From the NCBI GenBank assembly GCA_022036555.1, contig CM039137.1, positions 7,628,319 through 7,692,318 of the forward strand: a stretch of DNA of 64,000 nt, given 5' to 3'. The position numbers and the translations under genes are program-made. The stretch comes from Microstegium vimineum (taxonomy: Eukaryota; Streptophyta; Magnoliopsida; Poales; Poaceae). Under the pieces are notes generated by a model. That model did not search any database. It had not been told where the DNA came from and worked only from the letters and a program-made list of their open reading frames with translations. This document shows, one piece after another, positions 43,033 to 52,739 of this stretch. How positions within the stretch are numbered: the first letter of the stretch is position 1; each line of letters begins with the position of its first letter.

Positions 43033-44701
43033 GGCCTGCTCTCTAACTTGGAGATTTGGTGCACTTGCAACTTGCAAGAACTACTGGCTAGTAGGAGTGT
43101 ATTTGGGTTTGAGGTCAACAGAAACGGTGTCAATTATTTTATCGTAGTGTCACGTTTGTACTCGTTGAAAGGGTCCTAGATTCTTTCTCTCTCCTATCCT
43201 CGGAGACGTTCCATGGAAGAATGGTTCTTGCAAATGCTAGTAGAAGAGCTCGCACTTTAATATGCAACAGCATCTAGTTATATGCAAATTGTAATGTGGT
43301 AGATCTTTTTCAATATTCAATATGCAATCGGGTTAAAATTAGTGAGCGACTGGTACTCTGGCAGTGGTAGGTGTACGTGGTATTTACATATATATCTCCA
43401 CGTGGGTGTTAGTTTATTTGATCCAAATTATAACATTACGTTATTTCTAGATTCATAGCTTTTGTTACGTACTATCTCCGTCTTTAAAAGAACGTAATTA
43501 TAAAACACCGTCATAATTTAGAATACCAAATTTAATTAATTATAGTTTAAAAAATATAAATATTTTTTATATCAAATAAATATCATTAGATTAATTATAA
43601 AATGTATTTTTATAATAAATTAATTTAGAGTCATAAATGTTAATATTATTTACTAAAAATCTGATCAAATATAAAGTACTTTAACTGACACGCATACCAT
43701 AGTTGTGTTTATTTTCAGACGAAGGTAGTATCTAGAACATAACATATATCTACGTGTATAGAAAAAACTATGAATTTATAAAAGACAAAATGTCTTATGA
43801 TTTTAAAAAGAGCGAGTATTTTTTTCGATCACACAAATGATTAGTACATCTTTATATTAATGTAGAAAAGTTTTTGGACACAACATATCTTAACGACACT
43901 GTCGGGTCACTAAATTTTACATGGACGCTCAGATCTTTCATAGTCGACGGTAAGCTAAGCTATTATAATAGACATAGATCAATCCAAATGTTCAACACTG
44001 ACAAAGGGCCCTATGCCTGTGCTACCAATCGGCGACGCCTCTTGCGCATGCCTACATCGCCACCCGTTGTAAATAACACACACAAGGTTTGCATATGAGC
44101 GGTGTCACCGTTGAATCCAGGTTGGAGTTATTGTATCACACAAGGCTATGCGAAGTCATAAAGATGCACAGATGAAATGAGCTTGATTAGTTTCCTCCGA
44201 GTATTACCGTTGAACCCCGTCATTCGATTTCAGGTCTTCTAGTTATTCTTCAGCGACGTGTGAGATGCCCACGGTGAATGTATAAGCGTCCTCACGAACG
44301 TGCAAAGTGCAAACCTGATACGGTGACAAACATTTTAAATGATGGGTCAGAATGACTTTCCGAGACCGTTTCACCAATAGATTAGAAGTATATCTTCTCT
44401 AAAAAATTATATAAATAAATAAAATATGCTTAAGAAAATATGATTTTTTTATGACACTGAACAACTTAAATATAATTAATTTTAATTTGTTGTACTAAAA
44501 ATTTAATTGCTACGTATAGAAGGGAGGAAGAAACGGAATTAGGCGAATCCACCTCCCACCTTTTTTCAGATGCATGTACAGATGGAGAAACGATTTCCCG
44601 GTGAATCGTTACGTATCAAACGCTTTTTGGCAACGTCGCAACGATTTTCCACCATTTCCTGTGAGAAAAATGGAAACATCTCTTCTTGCCAAAAAAAAAA
44701 G
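43033..44701. other. Intergenic with a Stowaway-like MITE
   Basis: 43033-43250 should include the O-methyltransferase promoter; no clear TATA was seen. 43472-43728 is a Stowaway-like MITE. The remainder is AT-rich and has no supported gene. Confidence 0.5.
43472..43728. mobile_element. Stowaway-like MITE
   Basis: It starts CTATCTCCGTCTTTAAAAG after TA (43470-43471) and ends CAGACGAAGGTAG before TA (43729-43730). It is 257 bp long, AT-rich, with inner text (TCATTAGATTAATTATAAAA) typical of the family. Confidence 0.65.
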
Positions 44702-45341
44702 CACTACGTCAAAATCGAGCTTCCGCAGCGTTGCCTAAAATCACTCCGTGGCGGATACTTGTTTTTCCCGCTGCAAAAAATCTCATGCTTTACCGTGACG
44801 AGTATTTTTTATTTACCGTGAAGAGCATTTTTGTCTGTTGCGGTAAATCAATTTACCTCAACGGACCTCCTATAAGGCTCGCCACGGTTAAGACCGAAGC
44901 CCATTAGGCCCAAGGCGAGGTCCAATAGCCGCATCACATATAAAAACAGCACTTAGGGTTTCATTCCCATCCTCACCCCCTCTCTCTCTATCCCTCAGCG
45001 CGGGGTCGCAGGGCAGGCGCGCGGAGCAAGGAGCGGGTGGCGCGAGCGCGCGGGCGCTCGGATTCGTGTGGCGACGCGAGCTCGCGGCGGCGCTGCAGCG
45101 ACCGGATCCGGCGACGGCGAGGGCAGTGGCGCTGGGCTCATGGGCCCTGTGGATGCGCTCGGTGGGCTATTAGGGTTTTTCTTTTTTTCTTTTTCTTTTT
45201 TTCGAATCATTAACCGCAGCGGACAATGTTGTATGATACAACAAAGCTTTGATTTACGATGACCTTACCATAGTGGCGTGGGCTTTGCCCGCTGCTAAAA
45301 AAGAAAAAGGCCCGCTGCGGTTAATAGTTTTTGACGTAGTG
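44702..45341. mobile_element. Non-autonomous CACTA element carrying promoter-like sequence
   Basis: Both ends read CACTACGTCAAAA inward: left at 44702-44714 and right as the reverse complement ending TTTTGACGTAGTG at 45341. The 640-bp element has subterminal copies of CCGCAGCG / CGCTGCGG and of TTTACCG-type motifs on both sides, as CACTA elements do. The flanking triplets are AAG and AAA, a duplication with one change. There is no transposase. The interior at 44880-45170 looks like a host gene promoter and leader (see next entry). Confidence 0.75.
44900..45000 (+). promoter_or_regulatory. Promoter-like cassette inside the CACTA element
   Basis: In order there are a site II-type TTAGGCCCAA at 44904-44913, TATAAAA at 44939-44945, and a telo-box ACTTAGGGTTTC at 44951-44962, followed by a pyrimidine-rich leader (CTCTCTCTCTATCCCTC). 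This combination and spacing is typical of plant ribosomal-protein and other growth-related promoters. No matching coding sequence follows, so a captured 5' gene end is the likely origin. Confidence 0.5.
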
Positions 45342-45579
45342 AAACACTGTAGTGCAGAGAGAGAGAACGTGCCAAGATAATGAACAAATTACTCACAATC
45401 CCTCCTCCATCAGCTAACTAAACATAGAACTATCATGACTTTTTATTTGTCTTTAGGTCTCATACATATGGTGAGAGCCAGACCCTGTCATAACAAATTT
45501 TGCTAATAAGTTATGTTAAATGAAAAATCCAGACCTTTGATGGACTACACATGCCCTCAGGATTCATCTATCCCTAACC

Positions 45580-45691
45580 GGCTTGTTCGCTTAGCCGTTT
45601 TTGGCTGATAAGTCGGCTAATGTTGTTTTAGGATATTTTTCTGTGAGAGAAAAACACTGTTTCGGTGACTGATAAGTCAAGCGAACATGGT
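45580..45691. mobile_element. MITE-like copy of the ~120-bp GTTCG family
   Basis: It starts GGCTTGTTCGCTTAGCCG and ends TCAAGCGAACATGG, with GTGAGAGAAAAACACTG inside. The inverted ends and the shared core place it with the other copies in the window. Confidence 0.6.
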
Positions 45692-45844
45692 TTAAGGATG
45701 AATGATGGCAATGGTTGTATAACTTTATGTTTTGGGGACAGGGCAAAGGACAATGTCGTTGGCTAGATGGCACGGGTGACAACGGCCACAAGAGTATGGC
45801 TAGCTGGTGTAAGCTTGTAAGGTCCAACAAAGGCCTTGCCTACT

Positions 45845-45964
45845 GAGCCTGTTCGTTTCGCTAAAATTTAATTTATGATGAATGCTTATGTTGATTTGGT
45901 ATGAGAGAAAAATATTATTTGTTCGTTGTAAAGTAGTGCGAAGTAGTTCTGATGAATAGAGCCT
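45845..45964. mobile_element. MITE-like copy of the ~120-bp GTTCG family
   Basis: It starts GAGCCTGTTCGTTTCGC and ends GATGAATAGAGCC, with TATGAGAGAAAAATATT inside. It lies only 150 bp from the copy at 45580-45691. Confidence 0.55.
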
Positions 45965-46779
45965 TAAACATTGTTTTACAACACATGAGGGTGTTTTTTT
46001 AGGGGTGGGGACGAATATCGGTAAAAAGGAAGGTCCGCTACAAAGATTGAAGAAGATGACTTCCGTGCTGCTTGATCTGTTTCAAAATATATGTTTGTTT
46101 CAAATTTATCATAAACCGAGCTCCATTAGCTTCATAGATGTTGATGTATTTTGCTGTGAATTTTATTAGGGTTAGAAAAATAAAAAAGTTTGATTTGGGA
46201 CAAAGCTAAAAGGCACATTTTAGAATTCAGAACAATAGCGAAGAAATCACAAGATGTTGTGCAATATTTGATACTAAGAGCAAGTATAATTAATAGCAGG
46301 CTTTAAACTGGCTAAATGTTAATGTGAAGAAGAAATAAGAGAAGTAAAAGAAGAAACATGTTGTAATCTTACAATTGGCTTAGGCACAAGAACTAAAAAC
46401 CTCTATGAGAGAGATAAATGAGCCATTTATTAATAGTGAAAAGTTAATTACTATATAGGTGCCAAGAGAAGACTACAAAAAACTCTTAACAACCAGCAGT
46501 CGACAATCATTCAAGGTCTTGCTTTCTATTTTCCCCTAGAAATGATGTAGTCTTTTAGGCGGTACTTAAGCCTCGTTTGTTACTAGAATTAGTTCCGATT
46601 CTAGTGGGAAACAGGAGAAACGCTGCCAAACGAATTTCTACTCAGCGATTCGAAACTGAAACGTTTCGTGTTTCCTTCGTTGGCAGTCGAAACGGCCACA
46701 ACCTGGTTTCTCATGGATTCACGTTCATAACTCATGCGCCTCCCCTTCGGCTTGCTAGCAATTACAAGAATTGCCACTT

Positions 46780-47060
46780 TCATTTTGGTCGTTTTCTCAT
46801 AGAAAAATAAAACAAGAAATATAATAGGAATAATATTATAAGCATTTTGGTTGTTTTCTTGTTGAAAAATAAAACAAAAAATACAATAGAAGTACATGTA
46901 TACATACTTCGTCCATTTTATATTGAAAAATAAAATAAGAAATACAGAAAAATAAAATAAGAAATACAATAGGAGTACCAATATACATATTTTAGCCGTT
47001 TTCCCTAGAAAAATAAAACAAAAAAATACAATTGAAAAATTGTATACATATTTTGCTCAT
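46780..47060. repeat. AT-rich minisatellite, imperfect ~65-bp units
   Basis: The text GAAAAATAAAACAAGAAAT followed by ATAATAGGA and ATTTTGGTCGTTTTC recurs four to five times with variation (starts near 46800, 46863, 46923, 46947 and 47007). It forms the centre of the putative 700-bp element. Confidence 0.6.
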
Positions 47061-47517
47061 GTTTTAAATGCTTTGTTTAGCCATGTAGTGACTTAAAAAC
47101 TCATATATATATATATATATATATCCAGGGCAATTTGGTATATTCCACCACATTCACCTCTATTTAGAAACTGAAACCAGACAAATAGTCAAACGATTTC
47201 AGCAAATGATCAGAATCTGAAACTGAAACGTTTATCCTAAAATCTGGATCCCTACCAAACGGACCCTTAGGTTTAGGTGCATCTATATTGGTTTTCAAAG
47301 GATCCATTGATGTTTGCAACGTGCTCGAAAACCGGTGGTGTAGTATTCAGTATCACTAAAAGCAGTTTCAAAAAAAATCACTAAAAGGAGCAAAATGGAA
47401 CTTCGTGGTTCTGTAGGGGCGTATTTAGAATTTTGTTTTCCAAGATAAACGACCACACTCTAGTCAAAGATAGAGGGGAAATCTCACCTGCGAGACCGCG
47501 ACGACAAATTTCAGGCG

Positions 47518-48847
47518 ATGTCGGCGGCGCCGGCTGCTAGTCCGTTACGGCCGTCTCCAACTGTGCGGCTCCGCGAAACGGCCTTTTTGGCCTGTAGCAT
47601 CAGCTCCACCCCTACGCGGCTCTGCATCGGGCAACGCTGCTCGGATAGAACTTTGTGAGCCCCTTATCTCGCCTAAAATCTTCGATATCTTGACCCAGTT
47701 GCTCGAGGTCACGCATGAACTGATCGATAATGATTCTACTTTGTAGATTTGGTTTTGTCTTTGCCCCGTTCTCTCTTGCCCCTTCCAAGTTCGAATTGTT
47801 TTGGGGAGTAGTTTAGTGGTCGAATCAGCGATCTTGCCAGATATGGGATTGAGCTGGGTCAACATCACTTTGATTGTTGAATATGTACTTATCTTAGTGA
47901 CAGAAATCCGATGATCTTATTTAGTGTGACATTAGTTATATGAAAACCTAGATAGGGTACTTTCATGAATGAGGCCTCGAGCTCGAGGTGGTAAACATGT
48001 GACCATAATGCTTGTTGCTTGAAATCATCAATTTCTAACACCAATTCAACCGGCTCCTGTTTCAAATATCCATACTCCCATCTCAACCTAGAGTCCCTAA
48101 CTCCCAACATATCCTCTAGACACGTGTATTTTTTAATGAAGGATTTGATGAACTTCCTAGCAGAAATTGTCATGATTAATATTTGCATGAATGCAATCAT
48201 GAAATGCATTGCACTAGAAAGGAAGAAGCATATGCTATTCTCAGAATGCCTAACTTGTCATCTTCAGTGTAGGGATTCAAACCGCAGGTTCCAACTTGAG
48301 AAGATGCACGATTGCCCATGTTAAAAGTGGGGAAGCTGATGGATATCCGAAAACTGGGGATTTGGTGGATGAAGAAACTCTGCTGTCAAATTTAGACAGA
48401 GCAATCAAGGAAGAAGATTATGCCCGTGCAGCAAAGATCCGGGATGATCTGCGTATCCTCCACGAAGATGCTAAAGCTTCGCTCCTTGCAGCAAATGCAC
48501 GGTTCTACAATGCCTTCAAGAATGGAGATATCGCTGCAATGTATTCTATCTGGTCTAAGGGTGACCATGTATATGTTATTCATCCTGCTGCAGGTCGGAT
48601 ATCCGGTTATGATGTGGTCATGCAAAGCTGGGAGATGGTTTGCAATGCAGATTATGAGTTTCCACTGAGTATTGATCTAAAAAATATAGAGGTTCACATC
48701 CGTGGGAACCTTGGTTATGTCACGTGCTTGGAAGTGGTGAAGACCAAAGGAAGAACTTGGGGAAAGCAAATCGCCACCAACATCTTTGAGAAGGTTGATG
48801 GCACATGGCTGATGTGTGTGCACCATGCTTCACACATCGAAGAATAA
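47518..48847 (+). CDS. Plastid-type UVR-motif plus SnoaL/NTF2-like domain protein
   Basis: Two exons, 47518-47654 and 48268-48847, with matching phase (TT|T) and 238 residues. Exon 1 encodes an S/T/R/P-rich leader (MSAAPAASPLRPSPTVRLRE) that resembles a chloroplast transit peptide. Exon 2 has a UVR-type helical motif at about residues 80-106 (LDRAIKEEDYARAAKIRDDL), then a SnoaL/NTF2-like cone-shaped domain from about 115 to the end: ANARFYNAFKNGDIAAM, W-S-K-G-D-H-V, HPAAGRISGYDVVMQSW and GTWLMCVHHAS. Such proteins are widespread in plants; no enzyme activity is established. The UVR motif may mediate protein contacts, as in Clp and Executer proteins. Exon 1 is chosen by phase and presequence character and is less certain than exon 2. 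A 613-base intron contains an antisense open stretch (47889-48209). Confidence 0.75.
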
Positions 48848-49928
48848 AATGCACGCACAGCCTGGGATGCAAATTTTGTCAGGGAGACCACCATGTACAA
48901 TTCTGAGAAATTTTTGTAGCTTCTGTTTTCAATGTGAATTTTGTTGTCGATGCCTTATTTTCATAGTTACTGGCATATTTTGCCTGATGCCCGGATGGAG
49001 CATGATTGAGTTCACTGGCTGTTTTATAATCTTCTGATATTTTGATGACAATGGCTATGGACTTGGCTATCGTGGAGTAAGTTTTTTTTTTTTTTGACAA
49101 GTGGAGTAAGGTTTGATGATGATGAGAACCGTCGTCAGAAGACAAGTTTTTTGTGTCACTTTTTTTTACTGAAGTCATAATCTACCAGAAGCCAATTTGT
49201 CGTGCTTGATGTGAATCGTGGAGTAACGTGCTGAAGTTTTTACTGGCGACTTTGATATTCCTCTGTGGCAGTTAAACTTGTTTATGATATCTTGGAGAAA
49301 ATATTGTGGCTAGTTTTATCTTGCTCGCTGTTACCTCGAGTTATCTTGGCACCAGCGACGCTATTGGTTCAACCTGGACGACTTGCCTTGATCCTGGGTG
49401 GACTTTGGTTAATTTCGATCAGGTGGATTCCACGAGTTTATAAATTGCGAAATTGTTTTCTCTAAAGAGAACTCTCCTTGGTGGAGTTGACCTCGAATTA
49501 ATGAGTAACGATCTTAGGTGTGTGCAACACCGTTCAAGTTTGAGTGACTCCTATTTTAATGATTTTGTGTCAACAGTGACTCCTGTACGCATCATCATGT
49601 TCTAATCCTAGAACATTTTGCCGAGGAGAGGGACAGAAAAGGAATTATCGGATCAAATAAAGGGCCGAAACGATATGCTTTAAACCTGAAGCCCTGAACC
49701 CAAGGGGCATCAACTCCCACTCTTTCTGCGCCCCTTTCCTCCGTCTCCTTCCTCTCCAAGAAAAAGGAAGGGCGGTGAGCAACAACCTCCGCCGCCGCGC
49801 ACCTACGCCCACGGACCACGCTGTCATATGAGTGGAGAACCCTGGGCCTCCCCCTCCGCGATCTCGGTAGTAGGAGACTAGAGCGGCAGCAACATCGACG
49901 GTGTCGCCGTGTCGGTGAGGAGGGGGAG
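48848..49928. other. Spacer between the UVR-SnoaL gene and OPA3
   Basis: 48848-49060 should be the 3' UTR of the upstream gene. The rest contains a T-rich tract (49082-49095) and, from about 49700, GC-rich DNA that is probably promoter and leader of the OPA3-like gene. No gene is supported on the minus strand despite long open frames. Confidence 0.5.
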
Positions 49929-51834
49929 ATGATGCTCCCGCTGGTGAAGCTCGGCTCGCTTGCGTTCCGAACGCTGAGCAAGCCCATCGCCGCCCGCCTC
50001 AAGTACAACGCCGGCATCCACCCCAAGTTCCGCGGTCTCATCATCGGTATCGCGCAGGTGATCGACGCTCCATCCCGTCTGGCATATTTTTTTTTTCGTA
50101 CTGCAATCTGTGCGCCGATGCTTGGTTTCGTTTCGATTTGCCATGGAGAAATTCCTTCTTTCAGTTCGTTTTTCTGTAAGTTGCAAGTTGAGGCTGCTTG
50201 AACGCTTGGTCGTTTTTAGTCAGTACGGCTTCGAGATTCTCGATGTTTTTAGCGTGCCATAATGTTCGTGGAATGATTTGGCTTATTGCGTTTGATCTGA
50301 CCAGAAATGTCTGCCGAATGGATCTCTACAATGTGCAATGTTGTCTGGGATTCAGAAGTTTGTCCCCATGTGGCCATGTTAGACGATATACTGCATTGAT
50401 CCAAATCGTTTGTGATATAGTGAATTTATTATAGTATTAATCAATTATTTGGAGCGGACAAGTTTTTGAAGTCCGTTCTACTTTTTTTTCTTTTCTGAAT
50501 GTTCATACCAATAGGAATATCCTAGCTGTGACTTCTGAGGATATTTAGGAATGATTCCTTAGGGATCAGTCTAGGCTTAATTTATGTTTTTATGCTGTAT
50601 CAGTATTTGCCTATCAGATAATAATAGGCCCAATTTATTCACACGTACTTTGGGAGCATCATCAATGATGCAAATCCTCACCAGAACACACAGAAAAAAA
50701 AAAAAGTCCGCAATAGTCCTTGTGTAATACTTCTGCAATGTTGATAATGTGGGCACATTGTCTGATGGAGGAAATAGCGTATTGGATATAGAAATGTTGT
50801 ACAGCTCTTCCGAGTAAAATTTTCACAATGAGTTTTGTATTGTACAACAACTGAAAATGCAGCAGGTTAACAGCAATCTCTGTTATCCTATTGCTATCAT
50901 GGCCATTTTCTTCACATCTTACTATCTTGCTCTCTAACTGTAAACTGAATCGGTTCTTGTTCTGAACAAGAGTGGAAAACATGGAATCACATTGCTCTGC
51001 ACCATACATTATGGAACAACTGTAACTGACACATTTCATGGCATACATTTCCAGGCAAACCATCGTTTCACAACAAATATGCAGAGACGAGTTTATGGAC
51101 GTGCTACTGACATTCACATTCGGCCCCTGAATGAGGAGAAAGCTATTCAAGCTGCCGCAGATCTTCTTGGCGAACTATTTGTTTTCTCGGCAAGTACTCT
51201 TGGCTTGCATTGTTCTGAATAGCAATGGTCTTTTCAAAGTAAAATGCATAGAAAGAGGATTAACTACGTTTTCTTTTCATGTATGATGAGAAACAAAATC
51301 TGACCATTCTAGAATATATTTTATTACTTTCACAGTGACTCGTCAGACCCTAGAAATGGCTAGAGCTGACGTCAACTCATATGATTTCTCAGGTTGCTGG
51401 TGCTGCAATTATCTATGAGGTGCAAAGAAGTGCTAGGTCAGAAGCCAGAAAAGAGGAAGTCCGTAGTCAGGAAATTGAGGTAAGATGACTGCCTCCAACT
51501 TTTCTCTAGGAATCATTAGTTCATTTTTTAGTGAAAACATGACATTGGCACATTGACAGGATATCTCTTGAACACAAATGCAAGGCAGAATACAAATTAT
51601 GTTATGTGGTACATCTTCTCAAGCCTCTTCCATCATAATTAATTATTCATGTCCAAATGACAGGCGATAAAGAAAAGGGAGGAACAACTGGCCCTGGAAA
51701 TGCAGCTCATGAAACAGAAGATTAGCGAGATGGAGCGGCAGTACTCGAAGTGGACTCTTCCGGGGTTTCGTGGCTTCGGCACTGCTCAGGCGGCGGCACA
51801 GCCTGCTGGTACTCAGCAGCCAACAGCTGCGTAA
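49929..51834 (+). CDS. OPA3: OPA3-like mitochondrial protein
   Basis: Four exons, 49929-50057, 51055-51189, 51393-51479 and 51664-51834, all in phase 0, give 173 residues, the normal OPA3 length. The start MMLPLVKLGSLAFRTLSKPI is the typical amphipathic N-terminus, followed by the conserved HPKFRGLIIGIAQ. The middle has NRHFTTNMQRRVYGR, the hydrophobic stretch GELFVFSVAGAAIIYEVQRS (likely the membrane segment), and a C-terminal coiled coil (REEQLALEMQLMKQKISEME). OPA3 is a mitochondrial membrane protein linked to organelle shape and lipid metabolism; in humans its loss causes optic atrophy type III. Intron 2 begins with GC rather than GT (TTCTCG|GCAAGT), a known rare donor class, and homology across the join supports it. 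The gene ends 905 bp from a convergent RTN4IP1-like gene. Confidence 0.92.
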
Positions 51835-52739
51835 TCGCTCTACTTCTGCAACTGTCGATAGCTCGCTGTCTCAACGGCCGACTGCAGACTGCCTCTGTTT
51901 CCCTTGCACTTGCACTACTCAGTTACATACTGTAATTGATTCGACTGAAGTTACTAGAGAAAGGTTGAAGGTTACGTTGTGAATAATGAATAGGACTGAC
52001 ATTCAGTTTAAAGTTTTGACATGCCCAGGAAAAAAATCTTGGAGCTGAGATGATGTACCATATCTGCAACTCGTGTCCAGCATATGCTTTGCTGTGCTTT
52101 ACTGACTTACACCTTTTACTCCCTCCATTTGGAAAGGCAGCCGGCAGGGCATATTAGGATTAAAAAAAAGTGAAACATTCTAAATTTCGATCATTTTTAG
52201 TCAAAACATTCTAATTATAACTTTGTCTAGGACGCAAGAGATACATCAATAAATGTGTATTTTAGGTCTTTCAGTAAGACGTTGATCTTGCATTAACCGA
52301 TAATAGTAGTGTAGCACTATATTGTAAGAGGAATCGATAGTCTGAGCATAGCTTTAATATCGTAGAACAGCAGGAGTGTGGTGAAAATGCGCCAAGAAGC
52401 ATCAAGTTATATTGTAAGAGGAATCGATGGTCTGAGCATAGCTTTGATATCGCAGTTCGCAGAACAGCAGGAGTGTGGTGAAAATGCACCAAGAAGCATC
52501 AAGTATCTCGATGCAAGTATAGATGCAATGTGACAGAAGAATCTCATCAGCAAAATCTTGATAATATCTGATACGATTATTTACCGCATTTCTAATGAAA
52601 CGGAATGATAAACTGGAACCTGACATCAGCAGGGGGATTCAGTTTTTTTTTTCAAAAAAGAAAAAAGAAGAAAAAAGATTCTATCCTGATTTACAAACGC
52701 ACAGCCCTTGAGTTCCCGATGGACAAAATCTCAATAACA
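51835..52739. other. Convergent 3' region of OPA3 and RTN4IP1-like genes
   Basis: 51835-52110 should hold the OPA3 3' UTR. A MITE end (CTCCCTCCATTTGGAAAGG at 52121) has no clear partner. A ~90-bp tandem duplication lies at 52318-52503: TTGTAAGAGGAATCGAT at 52322 recurs at 52412, with a 6-base insertion in the second copy. No gene is supported. Confidence 0.6.

Larger units (their letters stand above)
45342..47517. other. Intergenic with two MITE-like copies and an AT-rich minisatellite
   Basis: Two members of the ~120-bp GTTCG MITE family lie at 45580-45691 and 45845-45964. 46565-47275 looks like one ~700-bp element: its left end CTCGTTTGTTACTAG and its right end, reverse-complemented GGTCCGTTTGGTAGG, are loosely inverted, and both sides contain GAAACTGAAACGTTT. 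Inside it is a minisatellite (46780-47060). A TA run lies at 47104-47124. No gene is supported. Confidence 0.45.

Noticed and set aside
45068..45262. Coding exon inside the CACTA element
   Set aside because: Short, ends in an F/S-rich run from a T-tract, and matches no known protein; only the promoter-like part is supported.
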